Shown: positions 19,799-30,553, numbered from the stretch's first letter. The stretch: DNA of 42,248 nt from Candidatus Woesebacteria bacterium (GCA_021208605.1 JAJOJK010000005.1:74214-116461); one strand, 5' to 3'. A program made the numbers and translations. Notes: generated from the letters alone by a model not told the origin.

Positions 19799-20096
19799 AA
19801 ACACCGCACCAGCACCACAAGAAACCGAAAAGTCGAACGGCTTTGCGACGGGGTTCTTTTTAGGTGTCGTCGGGGGAACACTGGGTACACTGCTCTTCAG
19901 CACGGAAAAAGGACGTAAAATTCTCGACCACTTGAAAGAGGAATTTCAACCACAAATTGACACGGTAATGGAAACACCCGAAGTCAAAGCGTTGGTCGAA
20001 GAATTCTCGGCTGCCAAAGAAGAAATCTCCACTACGGTTTCGGAAGCCAAGAAGAAGTTTCCTAAATTTTCTGCCCGCCAATCGAAAAAATCGTAA
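19782..20096 (+). CDS. YtxH-like small membrane protein
   Basis: GFATGFFLGVVGGTLGTLLFSTEKGRKILDHLKEE; start MTKKAKN at 19782. Confidence 0.7.
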   Translation: MTKKAKNTAPAPQETEKSNGFATGFFLGVVGGTLGTLLFSTEKGRKILDHLKEEFQPQIDTVMETPEVKALVEEFSAAKEEISTTVSEAKKKFPKFSARQSKKS

Positions 20097-20154
20097 GATT
20101 TTTGTTGGTTTTTCAATGTATAAAAACACATGAACAAGATGGAAAGTAGGCACC

Positions 20155-21257
20155 ATGGCACAAGATAATGCCCAACAAAAGCAACGCAAAGATGCTGTCG
20201 ATATTGCGTTAAAACAAATTCATAAAAATTTCGGTGACGGTGCAATCATGCACCTTGGCCAAAAAATGGAGAATATGTACTCCATTCCCGCTATCTCTAC
20301 GCAGTGTCTTCCACTCGACTTGGCGCTGGGAGTTGGCGGTGTCCCGCGTGGTCGTATTATTGAAATTTATGGTCCGGAAGCTTCCGGTAAAACCACTGTG
20401 TGTTTGCACGTCATTGCCGAAGCTCAGAAAAATGGCGGAAATGCAGCTTTTATTGATGCCGAACACGCTCTTGATCCAGAACGCGCCGCAGCCATTGGTG
20501 TCAATTTAGAAGACCTCTTAATTGCTCAACCTGACTACGGTGAGCAAGCACTCGAAATCGCCGAGACCCTCATTCGCTCTGGTGGGCTGGATGTGATCGT
20601 CATTGACTCCGTAGCGGCCTTGGTACCGAAATCAGAAATTGAAGGCGAAATGGAAGACCACAGCGTTGGTACACACGCCCGTCTGATGTCCAAAGCGATG
20701 CGTAAATTGGCCGCGGTCATTAACAAGTCCAATACCGTAGTCATCTTTACCAACCAGCTGCGTTTGAAGATTGGTGTCATGTTCGGAAATCCAGAAACCA
20801 CTTCTGGCGGACAAGCACTTAAGTTCTATGCCTCGGTTCGTATCGACATGCGCAAAATCGGTAACATCCAGGAAGGCGACGAAGTCGCTGGTACTCGTCA
20901 CCGCGCGCGTATTGTGAAAAATAAGGTCGCTCCGCCATTCCGTACGGCCGAGTTCGACATGATGGCCGATTCTGGCATCTCCCAAGCTGGCGGTGTGCTC
21001 GATGTCGCTACCGACATGGGCATCATTGAGAAAGCCGGTAGCTTCTACAAATACAAAGGAGACACGATCGCCCAGGGCCGTGACAATACTCGTAACCTGC
21101 TCGAATCAGACAGCAAGTTCATGAACGAGATCAAACAAAAAGTCTGGGACGAAATTAAGGCCGCCAAACAAGCCAAAAAAGAGAAGCTCACTGGCGCTGA
21201 CTCTGATAAGACAGAGAAAGATGCTAAAAAGAGGAAAAAAGCTCCAAGAAGAAGTAG
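20155..21257 (+). CDS. recA: Recombinase RecA; frame break near 21226-21240, inferred true stop TAG at 21255-21257
   Basis: [88 protein letters not shown]. The listed ORF reads through the terminator hairpin and antisense of the next gene. Confidence 0.95.
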
Positions 21258-21275
21258 GCTTTTCTCCATAGAAAC

Positions 21276-21310
21276 AAAAAGAGAGGATCTCTTCGATCCT
21301 CTCTTTTTTT
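21276..21310 (+). terminator. Rho-independent terminator downstream of recA
   Basis: AAAAAGAGAGGATC-TCTTC-GATCCTCTCTTTTTTT. Confidence 0.92.
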
Positions 21311-21329
21311 GTATGCAAAAAAGTAAATG

Positions 21330-22217
21330 TTACGAGTTGTTTAACCCGTTTGGTCCCATCATCTGCGGAGCTTGCCAGCCGCCAGATTGGGGCACAGAGT
21401 TTTGCTCGGCAAAGGCGTTCCCATTCGCGTTATCACGAATTGGAGTGCCTAAATGGTCTAAAGCTGGATTATTGGGCATACGTTGTGCACCACTACGCAT
21501 CAAGTGCGCCACTGTTTCGAAGGTGCGTGGGTTACGAACTTCTTGCAGACGATTGGTAGCGTACTCAATACCAGACAAAATATTGGTTGAAGCAGCGGCG
21601 TCCAGTTCATTGACTTGTAATTGACGTAAGGCGTAGTACACCCATTCGGAATAGCTTAAGCCATCAGACTGCAGCGTGGCGTGCAGTTTCGCAAACGGAG
21701 AGATTTTTCCTTGAGTGAGAGCCACTGTAAAGGCGCTATCAATCGTGTACTGTTCGTCTTTGTAGTACTGACCAAGTTCGTCGAAGGAGTGGAAGCCAAA
21801 CAGAACTACAATATCAGCCGATAAGCCAGCCTGACGGAACTGCACACTTTTCGGATCAAGGGTTTGACCACCCTTTTGCGGAGAAATAATCAGTTCAAAA
21901 CGCTTGCTGGTTTCATCAACGTTGTAGTTCACTTTGTCGACCTGCTCTTCGGAGTAGTCAAAAGAAATAACCAAATCACGATTCCCGACTTCTTGCTGCA
22001 CTTCATTGAGCGCGTTCAGTTCGGTGTATTCAGGGCGCATGGGAGCTTCACAAGCCACCACTACCTGACGGCCAGTTTTTTCCAAAGCCAGCGAAAATGC
22101 AGTCGCGGCAGCTACGGCATCATACGTTGCTTGGGGGTGAATAAAACACACCACATTTTTCGCCTTCTGCAAAGCGGTTGAAAGTGCGGTTAAATCGGTC
22201 ATACCATTTCCTGCCAT
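21330..22217 (-). CDS. DHH-family-like protein with degenerate catalytic motifs (NrnA-like position in the infB cluster)
   Basis: [45 protein letters not shown] resembles the DHH N-terminal fold; lies immediately downstream of infB. Confidence 0.55.
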   Translation of the reverse strand: MAGNGMTDLTALSTALQKAKNVVCFIHPQATYDAVAAATAFSLALEKTGRQVVVACEAPMRPEYTELNALNEVQQEVGNRDLVISFDYSEEQVDKVNYNVDETSKRFELIISPQKGGQTLDPKSVQFRQAGLSADIVVLFGFHSFDELGQYYKDEQYTIDSAFTVALTQGKISPFAKLHATLQSDGLSYSEWVYYALRQLQVNELDAAASTNILSGIEYATNRLQEVRNPRTFETVAHLMRSGAQRMPNNPALDHLGTPIRDNANGNAFAEQNSVPQSGGWQAPQMMGPNGLNNS

Positions 22218-22262
22218 AATAGACGTATTTTACCCGAAAATAGGCAAAAACGGAAGGTGTAA

Positions 22263-23702
22263 TTACTCAGAAATAATTTTATAGGCTACAAGAAGGTCGC
22301 CTTCAGCGGGGGCCTCACTCGACTTGGTAGCGACCACAATGCCACATTCCTGGTCTTCTTCAATCGAATCGAGATCGGTTTTCCCTTGCTTAATGGAGGT
22401 GATTTTTCCTTCATATACAGCTGTATCTTCACGCTTCAAACGAACTAAGTCATTTTTACGCATGATACCGGAGACAATCTTACAGCCTAAGATCACCTCG
22501 CCACGCATCTCAAAGATTTTGAGAACTTGGGCTTCACCAGTCACTTCTTCGAGTTGATCAGGTGCGAGCATGCGGGAAATCGCTTTTTCTACTTCTTCGA
22601 TAAGTTCATAAATAATACGATAAGTAGCCACTTTTACGCCTAAACGTTGGGCGAGTTTCTTCATGCTGCCGCTAGCTTTCACGTTGAAACCAATGATCCG
22701 GGCACCACTCGTTTCGGCTAACTGAATGTCAGATTCCGAAATATCACCAATACCGTCAGCGACGACCTCAAGATTCTTGTCTGGCAGACTCCCCAAAACG
22801 GCCTCTAGAGAGCCAGCAACGTCCGCTTTCACGATAACGCGCAGCTTTTGCTCGTCTGATTCCAAAAACTGAGACAGATCAAGCGTGGCTGGACCCATAT
22901 CCTTTTGCACCGCCTCTTGCGGTTCAACAGTCACAATCGAACCCACTGCTGGCACTTCGTTAAAGCCCGTAATTTCGACAGCTTGACTTGGTCCCACTGC
23001 TTCAAATTTGGTGCCCGTGGCGTCTTCCATAGTGCGGACTGAGCCATCAACAGCATCAGTATACAAAGGATCGCGGCCATGGAGAGTACCCTGCTTGACT
23101 AAAACAGTGGCCAAGCTACCGCGGAATTTGTCGCGGCTGGACTCGATAACGACGCCCTTAAACGGGGCATCGGGATCAGCTTGCAGTTCCAAAATTTCAC
23201 CGAGAGTCAGGATGGTTTCCAGCAGGTTGTCGATTCCGAGACCTTCTTTCGCCGAAATCTCAACGACTTCAGTGTCACCACCGTAACCAGTCACGTAGAT
23301 TTCTTGCTCAGTCAGCTGAGCTTTTACCGTTTCCGGCGAAGCATCAGGAAGATCAATTTTGTTGATGGCCACAATCATTGGCACACCAGCGTTTCGGATA
23401 TACTTGATCGACTCGATAGTTTGCGGTTTGACGCCGTCATCAGCCGCCACCACCAAAATGGCGATGTCGGTCGCTGCCGCCCCACGAGAACGCATCTCAG
23501 AAAAAGCGGCGTGACCGGGAGTATCGATAAACGTAATCGGTTGGCCATTGTACTCGGCTTGGTAGGCACCAATATGTTGAGTGATACCACCGGCTTCACC
23601 CGCAGCCACGTGAGCTTGGCGAATGTAGTCCAACAGCGAAGTCTTCCCGTGGTCAACGTGACCGAGAATTGCTACGACTGGTGGGCGAGTGTGCTGTGCC
23701 AT
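22263..23702 (-). CDS. infB: Translation initiation factor IF-2, short form lacking the N-terminal region
   Basis: [81 protein letters not shown]; 479 aa. Confidence 0.96.
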   Translation of the reverse strand: MAQHTRPPVVAILGHVDHGKTSLLDYIRQAHVAAGEAGGITQHIGAYQAEYNGQPITFIDTPGHAAFSEMRSRGAAATDIAILVVAADDGVKPQTIESIKYIRNAGVPMIVAINKIDLPDASPETVKAQLTEQEIYVTGYGGDTEVVEISAKEGLGIDNLLETILTLGEILELQADPDAPFKGVVIESSRDKFRGSLATVLVKQGTLHGRDPLYTDAVDGSVRTMEDATGTKFEAVGPSQAVEITGFNEVPAVGSIVTVEPQEAVQKDMGPATLDLSQFLESDEQKLRVIVKADVAGSLEAVLGSLPDKNLEVVADGIGDISESDIQLAETSGARIIGFNVKASGSMKKLAQRLGVKVATYRIIYELIEEVEKAISRMLAPDQLEEVTGEAQVLKIFEMRGEVILGCKIVSGIMRKNDLVRLKREDTAVYEGKITSIKQGKTDLDSIEEDQECGIVVATKSSEAPAEGDLLVAYKIISE

Positions 23703-23726
23703 AAAAAAGATACGCTTTCGTTGTGT

Positions 23727-24962
23727 TTATTGAATGTCTGCGGGAACTTCCTCAGCAGCCATCTGCTCGGCGTATTCTTGACGAACACGGTCCAGCAGTT
23801 CGCGTTGCTCGTCGGAGAGACGCTCATTCGCGCTGAAGGTTTCCCATTTGTGTTGCAGGTCTTCGAGGGTAGTCACACGATTCTCGATCATGTACTCACG
23901 AGTTTCGGTAGTAATACCGTCGATTTGATCAATTTCGTATTCTTCGTCACCTGTGGCAGAAGCTTGTTCTTCACCAGAGGCCGAGTGGATGCTGATAGTG
24001 TAATCAGTCAACTTGGCAGCTAGACGAACGTTTTGACCACCGCGACCAATCGCCAACGAGAGTTGATCGTCAGGAGCTGTGACGGTAGCCGTCATGTTTT
24101 TGGCGTCGACTTCAATGGCAAGTGACTCAGCCGGAGCCAAAGCAGCGGCCAAGTATTGACGTTGGTCTTCTGAATACTGAATGATGTCAATTTTTTCGTT
24201 ATTCACTTCACGAATGACTTCTTGGACACGCACACCACGTTGTCCCACACAGGAACCAACTGGGTCCACGCCTGGACGATCAGAGAAGACCGCCAATTTG
24301 GTACGGATACCGGCTTCGCGGGAAATTCCTTTGACTTCAACGGCGCCAGAGGCCATTTCAGGCACTTCGCGCTCAAAGAGTTTGATCACCAACTGTTCGT
24401 CGGCACGAGAGACAATAATCTGACGACCACGCTCATTTTCTTCAATTTCCTTGACTAAAACAGTGATACGCAGGTTCGGGCGATAGAACTCGCCGTGCAT
24501 CTGCTCTTCTGGCGGCATAATACCCTGGCCACGACCAAGATCAACAATTGCGTTGCGACCGTCGTAACGGATAACTGTACCCTGCACCAAAGTGCCTACA
24601 CGTTCAGTGAAGTCATCAATGAGGGCGTCGCGCTCGGCTTCACGCACTTTTTGGAAAATAACGTTCTTCGCAGTTTGGGAAGCAATACGACCAAATCCCG
24701 CTGGAGTGACGTCGACCGGTTCACCTTCCTCTTCAATACGGAAAATACGAGCCGAGCCTTCATTACGATCCAGTTGCACCTCGAAGCGGATGTTGCTTTC
24801 TTCATCCTCTTCCTCAGAAAACAGATCAGGACGGTCCTTACGAAGCGCCGCTTCAATTGCCGCTTCAATCGACTCGACAACTTTATCAACACTAATATTG
24901 CGCTCCTTAGCTACTTGCTCAAGAAGAGCCATGAAACCACTGCGGATCATGCTGCTGGTCAT
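23727..24962 (-). CDS. nusA: Transcription termination/antitermination factor NusA
   Basis: MALLEQVAKERNISVDKVVESIEAAIEAALRK; S1/KH regions incl. DPVGSCVGQRGVRVQEVIREVNNEKIDIIQYSED and LAIGRGGQNVRLAAKLTDYTI. Confidence 0.94.
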   Translation of the reverse strand: MTSSMIRSGFMALLEQVAKERNISVDKVVESIEAAIEAALRKDRPDLFSEEEDEESNIRFEVQLDRNEGSARIFRIEEEGEPVDVTPAGFGRIASQTAKNVIFQKVREAERDALIDDFTERVGTLVQGTVIRYDGRNAIVDLGRGQGIMPPEEQMHGEFYRPNLRITVLVKEIEENERGRQIIVSRADEQLVIKLFEREVPEMASGAVEVKGISREAGIRTKLAVFSDRPGVDPVGSCVGQRGVRVQEVIREVNNEKIDIIQYSEDQRQYLAAALAPAESLAIEVDAKNMTATVTAPDDQLSLAIGRGGQNVRLAAKLTDYTISIHSASGEEQASATGDEEYEIDQIDGITTETREYMIENRVTTLEDLQHKWETFSANERLSDEQRELLDRVRQEYAEQMAAEEVPADIQ

Positions 24963-25006
24963 ATGATTCCTTTATATACTTCTTTGCTTGTTCAGTATCC
25001 CACGTA

Positions 25007-25031
25007 TAAAAAAAGGTGGGCATGCCCACCT
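25007..25031 (-). terminator. Rho-independent terminator between bactofilin-like gene and nusA
   Basis: Minus strand: AGGTGGG-CATG-CCCACCT followed by TTTTTT. Confidence 0.85.
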
Positions 25032-25088
25032 CTTTCTCATGAGGCAAACTGTATTATACCAGCACTCGAGAAACTCTGCAGCCGGGGT

Positions 25089-26237
25089 TTATTCGTGGCG
25101 TACTCCGCGCACGACCACTCCCACGCCATAGATACTGGCTACAAAAACGAGAATCGGACCAAAGAAAGGAATGCTGGTTACCAGGCCTAAAAGAGCACCA
25201 CCCAAAACAAACTGCATCCAGCGGGCTTGACCCACTAATAAGCGCTGCCCAACTTCAGCGGCCACAATCACCCAACCGAGCGAAACGGCAGCTACAAAGG
25301 CCGTCAACGACAACACCGTTGCCTTCCAACCAACTACAGTAATCAACAGGAACAGAGCACCAATACTCAATGCCGCCAGCGTTAGGGTTCCCCACCCAAA
25401 ACTGCTTACGCGAGTATCGGCGTATTTTTGGGTGACAGCGGCAATTTGTGGCCCAAACACCGCCACCAAAACTCCCATCACGATGCTAAAGCTGACGACA
25501 TTGATAACGAGTCCCATCAACCAAGAACCAAAGTTGGGATCTTCTTTTTGCTTGACCTCACGAACTTGAACGTCTTCGCTGCCAGCCACTTCACTCGAGT
25601 CGGACTTGGCTACCGGCTCACTCACCTTGCCCTGCAACATGCCACCGACAAAAGCCGCCTCACCTAAAGAAAGTGTCTCAGCTTCTGTTTGGACGTCACC
25701 TTGCACGGCCCCATCGACGTGCACTTCGCTGGCTCCTAGCCAGGCATCATGCAAAATTGCGCCCGCCAGAACCACTCGCTCGCCGGCCAAAATAACAGAC
25801 TCTTGTACTTCTGAACTCTCGGTAAAGGTCACTTCACCACCAGCGGCAATGACATTCCCTTCCACTTGTCCGCCAACAACAACAGTGCCACCAGCGGCGT
25901 AAATATCTTCATGGACTACGCCATCGATGCGAACTGTGCCACCAGCGACAACGAGATCACCGTAGACTTCGCCGTCCAGACTCACTTGTCCGCCAGCCAC
26001 AAAGACTGGCCCGTAATAGACTTCGTTTAGTTGAACAGTAGAATCGGCAAAAAATTTGGGTGAACGGTCGAGCGTGGCGGTGTCTTCCACTGGCAAAATA
26101 GTACCGGCTGCAGTAGCAGAATCACTTGGAACATCCCCATTCTCTTGCGCAAATACCGGCACCGGACTCAGCACTGCCAGAGCGACAAAAATCGCACTCA
26201 AAAAACCAGAAAAAAGGGTGAAAAATGATTTGCGCAT
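25089..26237 (-). CDS. Bactofilin-like (polymer-forming beta-helix) membrane protein
   Basis: Signal peptide; repeats such as VFVAGGQVSLDGEVYGDLVVAGGTVRIDGVVHEDIYAAGGTVVVGGQVEGNVIAAGG; C-terminal TM helices. Confidence 0.75.
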   Translation of the reverse strand: MRKSFFTLFSGFLSAIFVALAVLSPVPVFAQENGDVPSDSATAAGTILPVEDTATLDRSPKFFADSTVQLNEVYYGPVFVAGGQVSLDGEVYGDLVVAGGTVRIDGVVHEDIYAAGGTVVVGGQVEGNVIAAGGEVTFTESSEVQESVILAGERVVLAGAILHDAWLGASEVHVDGAVQGDVQTEAETLSLGEAAFVGGMLQGKVSEPVAKSDSSEVAGSEDVQVREVKQKEDPNFGSWLMGLVINVVSFSIVMGVLVAVFGPQIAAVTQKYADTRVSSFGWGTLTLAALSIGALFLLITVVGWKATVLSLTAFVAAVSLGWVIVAAEVGQRLLVGQARWMQFVLGGALLGLVTSIPFFGPILVFVASIYGVGVVVRGVRHE

Positions 26238-26243
26238 GTCTCT

Positions 26244-26272
26244 ACTTTACGAGACTTTGCGGAATTCTTCAA
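26244..26272 (-). promoter_or_regulatory. Candidate promoter TTGAAG-N17-TAAAGT, 6 nt before ATG 26237
   Basis: Minus-strand TTGAAG (26272-26267), TAAAGT (26249-26244), agagac, ATG. Confidence 0.4.
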
Positions 26273-27105
26273 GCAGTTTCTTTTGCTTGCGAGACACCTT
26301 TTTCGGCTACCGTCACAATGATACGTACGTAGAGATCGCCTTTGCCACTGCCGCGGACGTGCTGCACTCCTTCTCCCTGCAAACGAATCAACGTATGCGA
26401 CTGTGTCCCTGGGCGAATCTTCATTTTGAGACTGTCTTCCAGCGTCTCGACTTCAGTTTGGCCACCGAGAGCCGCCGTTGGGAAATCGATTTCGTGATCG
26501 ACAAAGATGTCGTATCCATCACGTTTGAATTTGGCATGCGGCAAGACATCAAGCGTGATGTCAAATTCTTCGTAACGAATACGAGTGCCGTCATTTGCAC
26601 CGGCCGGAATCTTGATGGTGTGTTCTTTGCCATCAATCGTGACTTTTTTCTCGGCGCCTTTTACCGCGTCCATAAAATCCACTCGCAAGGTGTAACGCGG
26701 CTTGCGTGGACGAGCTTGACCACCGGCAAACCCGCCACCAAAAAACTGCTCAAAAATATCAAATGGATCAGAAAAGTCTTCAAACCCTTCAAATGGGTTA
26801 CCCCCAGTTGAGTAGGTATAGGTAAACGGACCTTGGCGAAAACCGCCACCGAAAGGATTTCCACCCATGCCGGCCGCGCCTTCAAAGGCCGCATGACCAA
26901 ACTGATCGTAGGTCTTGCGCTTTTGCTCGTCGCTGAGCACTTCGTAGGCTTCGTTAATCTCTTTGAATTTTTCTTCGGCGTCTTTTTCTTTGTTGCGATC
27001 CGGATGAAACTTCATAGCCATCTTGCGGTAGGCCTTTTTGAGTTCATCGGCGGTTGCGGTCTTTTCCACACCGAGGATTTCGTAGTAATCGCGTTTGGTT
27101 GCCAT
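26269..27105 (-). CDS. dnaJ: DnaJ/CbpA-type J-domain co-chaperone without zinc-finger domain
   Basis: [37 protein letters not shown] motif, G/F region, C-terminal substrate-binding domain; no CxxCxGxG repeats. Confidence 0.92.
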   Translation of the reverse strand: MATKRDYYEILGVEKTATADELKKAYRKMAMKFHPDRNKEKDAEEKFKEINEAYEVLSDEQKRKTYDQFGHAAFEGAAGMGGNPFGGGFRQGPFTYTYSTGGNPFEGFEDFSDPFDIFEQFFGGGFAGGQARPRKPRYTLRVDFMDAVKGAEKKVTIDGKEHTIKIPAGANDGTRIRYEEFDITLDVLPHAKFKRDGYDIFVDHEIDFPTAALGGQTEVETLEDSLKMKIRPGTQSHTLIRLQGEGVQHVRGSGKGDLYVRIIVTVAEKGVSQAKETA

Positions 27106-27190
27106 GGTCGATATCTAAAAGGAGTTTCCTTCCCGGACCGCGAAGTCCGAGAAGGTGAATCCTTTTTCCTTATTGTTGTCTACTCTTTGC

Positions 27191-29092
27191 TTACTCTTCG
27201 TCCTCAACCACTTCGCCTTCTTCGGCGTCGGCTTTGGCGTCTTTTTCCTTCTTGGCACCCTTGGCTTCTTTGGCTTCAGCACCATCTGGAGTAGCTCCAG
27301 CTTGTTGCATGACCTCACCAATTTTTTGGGCGGCTTCGAAAGTTTCGGAAACGGCCTTGTCGAGTGTTTCTTTGTCAGCGCTTTCGTCTTGAGAAAGTTG
27401 CTCGAGTTTCTCAACCTGCTCGGAGATCTTCTTCTTGTCGGCCTCTTCGAGCTTGTCACCATAGTCTTCGAGCTGCTTCTTGATTTGGCTGGCAACAGAC
27501 TGAGCCTGGTTTCGAGCTTCGACGAGTTCGCGCTTGCGCTTGTCTTCCTCGGCGTGGGCTTCGGCGTCTTGTTTCATTTTCTCGACTTCGTCTTCAGACA
27601 AGTTGGTGGCGTTCTGAATGGTAATCTTTTGTTCTTTGCCAGAGTTCTTGTCCTTGGCGGAAACGTGCAAAATACCATTGGAGTCAATATCGAAGGTCAC
27701 TTCCACCTGTGGCACACCGCGCGGAGCTGGTGGAATTCCGTCCAGAATGAATCGACCGAGAGACTTGTTGTCGGCAGCCATTTCGCGCTCGCCTTGCAGA
27801 ACGTGGATCTCGACTTGAGTCTGATTATCCGCCGCGGTGGAAAACACTTGTGACTTACTAGTCGGCACGGTCGTATTGCGCTGAATCAGTGGTGTACGCA
27901 CACCACCGAGCGTTTCCAGACCGAGCGTGAGCGGAGTTACATCGAGCAAAACAATATCGTCAACTTCACCACCGATAACACCGGCTTGAATCGCCGCACC
28001 GAGCGCCACCACTTCATCTGGATTCACGCTCTTGTTTGGCTTTTTGCCAAAGAATTTCTCGACTTCCTCTTGAATCTTCGGCATACGAGTCATACCACCA
28101 ACCAAGACCACTTCATTCACGTCAGAGGCGGAGACGCCAGCATCTTTCAAAGCCTGCTTGACCGGACCAAACGATTTCTCAATCAGGTCACCGACCAACT
28201 CTTCCAACTTGGCACGCGTCAACTTCATGGTCAAATGCAGCGGACCTTCTTCGCCTTGCGTAATAAAGGGCTGGTTAATTTCGGTTTCTTGGGCGGCCGA
28301 GAGCTCAATCTTGGCTTTTTCGGCGGCATCACGAATGCGTTGTAGGGCTTGTTTGTCTTTGGACAAGTCAACCGCGTTTTCCTTTTTGAACTCGGCAACC
28401 ACCCAGTCAATGATGCGGCCATCAAAGTCGTTTCCACCGAGGAACGTGTCACCGTTGGTGGACTTCACTTCAAACACACCATCACCGATTTCCAAAATGG
28501 AGATATCAAACGTACCACCACCGAGGTCATAGACGGCAATGAGTTCGTTTGATTTTTTGTCGAGACCATAAGCCAGAGACGCGGCAGTGGGCTCGTTAAC
28601 AATACGCTCAACCTTCAAACCGGCAATTTCACCAGCTTGCTTGGTCGCCTGACGTTGCGAGTCATCGAAATAGGCCGGCACCGTAATAACCGCGCGATCA
28701 ACGGTTTCACCCAAGAATGCCTCAGCGTCAGCTTTGGCTTTTTGCAAAATCTTGGCAGAAATTTCTTGCGGCGTATATTCTTTGTCCGCCTTAACCATGG
28801 CCATGTCGTCTTTGCCTTTGGTAATATCAAAAGCGACGTGCTCTTCGGTCTTCTTCACCTCGGCGTCATCAAAACGACGACCCATTAAACGTTTCACAGA
28901 CTGAATTGTCTTCTTCGGGTTCAGAATCATTTGACGCTTGGCAGCATCACCCACCAAACCTTTTTCTGGCTCTACGATCGATGGAAAAGTGTTGCGCCCT
29001 TCAGCAGTAGGTACAATCGTGGCTTTTCCACCTTGCATGACAGCAATGGCTGAGTTGGTAGTTCCGAGGTCAATTCCGATTATTTTTCCCAT
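27191..29092 (-). CDS. dnaK: Molecular chaperone DnaK (Hsp70)
   Basis: [22 protein letters not shown]...[26 protein letters not shown]...[25 protein letters not shown] upstream. Confidence 0.98.
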   Translation of the reverse strand: MGKIIGIDLGTTNSAIAVMQGGKATIVPTAEGRNTFPSIVEPEKGLVGDAAKRQMILNPKKTIQSVKRLMGRRFDDAEVKKTEEHVAFDITKGKDDMAMVKADKEYTPQEISAKILQKAKADAEAFLGETVDRAVITVPAYFDDSQRQATKQAGEIAGLKVERIVNEPTAASLAYGLDKKSNELIAVYDLGGGTFDISILEIGDGVFEVKSTNGDTFLGGNDFDGRIIDWVVAEFKKENAVDLSKDKQALQRIRDAAEKAKIELSAAQETEINQPFITQGEEGPLHLTMKLTRAKLEELVGDLIEKSFGPVKQALKDAGVSASDVNEVVLVGGMTRMPKIQEEVEKFFGKKPNKSVNPDEVVALGAAIQAGVIGGEVDDIVLLDVTPLTLGLETLGGVRTPLIQRNTTVPTSKSQVFSTAADNQTQVEIHVLQGEREMAADNKSLGRFILDGIPPAPRGVPQVEVTFDIDSNGILHVSAKDKNSGKEQKITIQNATNLSEDEVEKMKQDAEAHAEEDKRKRELVEARNQAQSVASQIKKQLEDYGDKLEEADKKKISEQVEKLEQLSQDESADKETLDKAVSETFEAAQKIGEVMQQAGATPDGAEAKEAKGAKKEKDAKADAEEGEVVEDEE

Positions 29093-29139
29093 ATTTTCTC
29101 CTTATATTCTTTTCGTTTGTTTTTTTGCGTCTTGTTTTT

Positions 29140-29610
29140 TTATTTCCCGACTACGACTTCGGCGTGGCGCAGCACAGTGCCGTGTAAGGTATATCCAGAA
29201 CGCTGCTCTCTGACCACGTGACCGCTCTCTCCATCGGCGGTATCAACCGCTTCCATCGTGTTGGCATCAAATGGTTTCCCGACTACTTCCATTTTTTGGA
29301 GTCCGTAGTTTTCGAGGGTTTTTTTCAAGTCATTTACGATCATCTGCAGTGATCCGTCTGGATAGTGCTGCATGGCCATCTCCAAATGGTCAAGTGTGGG
29401 CAATAAATCCGCCACAATATTTTGATTGGCCGAAGCCACTAAGGCTTTTTTCTCTTCAGTGCTCCGACGCAGCAGATTTTGGTAATCGGCGAGCGCCCGC
29501 TTGTGGGCTTCTTCTTTTTCAACTACCAACTGCTGCAACTGAGCGAATTCTTCTGAAAAACCAGCATCATTTGGCTGTTGGGTATGATTTTGTTTTTGTG
29601 GCGACGACAT
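29140..29610 (-). CDS. grpE: Nucleotide exchange factor GrpE
   Basis: KRALADYQNLLRRSTEEKKALVASANQNIVADLLPTLDHLEMAMQH; C-terminal GYTLHGTVLRHAEVVVGK. Confidence 0.95.
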   Translation of the reverse strand: MSSPQKQNHTQQPNDAGFSEEFAQLQQLVVEKEEAHKRALADYQNLLRRSTEEKKALVASANQNIVADLLPTLDHLEMAMQHYPDGSLQMIVNDLKKTLENYGLQKMEVVGKPFDANTMEAVDTADGESGHVVREQRSGYTLHGTVLRHAEVVVGK

Positions 29611-29652
29611 GAACGTTCTCCCTGTACTTTCCCTACTCTTTTCGCTAAAAAG

Positions 29653-30378
29653 TTATCCCATCATTTCATGAAGCAGTTCACGGAAATACTTCATCATCGG
29701 AATAACGTATGAGTAATCAATACGAGTCGGACCGATGACACTCATATGGTATTGGCCTGGTCCTACGGCAATGTCCGTAAAGACAAACCCGACTGATTCC
29801 AGGTATTGATTCCCCAAATCTTCTCCTAAAATAATGTGCACTGGTTCATCACCGCGAGCAAAATCGAAGATTTCCTTCATTGCTCGCTCTTCTTCAATTA
29901 ACGACAAAACTGTGCGCGCGACATCAATATTCTCAAACTCCGGAAATGCCAACACATGGGCATAGCCAGAATGGTACGCGTGCTCTGTGTCGTACGACAT
30001 AATGAAGCCAATACAGTTGGCTCGCTCGGCAATCACTCGGGCGGCTTCGGTGAACAAATCGTCCACCTGATCGCGATTTTGCCACATGCGCTCTTTGACC
30101 GAAACTTCGTCGGCCACACTCAAGTCTTTCTCGCGCATGAGTTCCCGCACGTAAAACTTGATGGCCATGGCAGTGGGAATACGTCCGGCTGAAGAGTGCG
30201 GTTTACGCAAATAGCCATGCTTGGCCAAGTAGACCATTTCGTTACGAATGGTAGCGGGAGAGATACCGAAATTGAATTTTTTATCAATGGTTTCTGACCC
30301 GACCGGCTCGGCCGTTTCCATGTACTTCTCGACTACGGCACGTAAGATTTGAATTTGTCGTCCTGTTAAATCAACCAT
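29653..30378 (-). CDS. hrcA: Heat-inducible transcription repressor HrcA (short form)
   Basis: LTGRQIQILRAVVEKYMETAEPVGSETIDKKFNFGISPATIRNEMVYLAKHGYLRKPHSSAGRIPT; start MVDLTG at 30378; first in hrcA-grpE-dnaK-dnaJ order. Confidence 0.9.
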   Translation of the reverse strand: MVDLTGRQIQILRAVVEKYMETAEPVGSETIDKKFNFGISPATIRNEMVYLAKHGYLRKPHSSAGRIPTAMAIKFYVRELMREKDLSVADEVSVKERMWQNRDQVDDLFTEAARVIAERANCIGFIMSYDTEHAYHSGYAHVLAFPEFENIDVARTVLSLIEEERAMKEIFDFARGDEPVHIILGEDLGNQYLESVGFVFTDIAVGPGQYHMSVIGPTRIDYSYVIPMMKYFRELLHEMMG

Positions 30379-30410
30379 AAATACCTCGCTGTACTGTGTA
30401 CTGTACGGTA

Positions 30411-30437
30411 TTAGCACTATTTTAGCAACACTGCTAT
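30411..30437. promoter_or_regulatory. CIRCE-like operator TTAGCACTA-N9-CACTGCTAT
   Basis: 14 of 18 half-site positions match the consensus TTAGCACTC-N9-GAGTGCTAA with the exact 9-nt spacer, directly upstream of hrcA. Confidence 0.8.
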
Positions 30438-30446
30438 TTTTGGCAA
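30419..30446 (-). promoter_or_regulatory. hrcA operon promoter TTGCCA-N16-TAAAAT, interleaved with the CIRCE-like operator
   Basis: Minus strand TTGCCA (30446-30441), 16-nt spacer, TAAAAT (30424-30419). Confidence 0.7.
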
Positions 30447-30515
30447 CCAGCATTTACAACTGCTAATACTGTGACGAAATCGACTCCGGTTCGTAGGTAC
30501 CTCATATTTTTCTGC

Positions 30516-30545
30516 TTGCAGAGACAATCCTTTCCAAGGTATGCT
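30516..30545 (+). promoter_or_regulatory. Candidate promoter TTGCAG-N18-TATGCT, 8 nt before ATG 30554
   Basis: Hexamers at 30516-30521 and 30540-30545. Confidence 0.4.
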
Positions 30546-30553
30546 GAATCGAA

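Noticed and set aside
21258-21624. C-terminal extension of the recA ORF
   Set aside because: Translates the terminator hairpin and antisense of the DHH-like gene; explained by a 1-nt frame break.
23181-24023. 280-aa + strand ORF opposite infB/nusA
   Set aside because: Shadow ORF antisense to two confidently identified genes; no family resemblance.
24495-25190. 231-aa + strand ORF opposite nusA
   Set aside because: Spans the nusA start, a terminator hairpin and the end of the next gene; not credible.
27155-27853. 232-aa + strand ORF opposite dnaK
   Set aside because: Antisense shadow of the repetitive Lys/Glu-rich dnaK C-terminus, giving Phe/Leu-rich nonsense.
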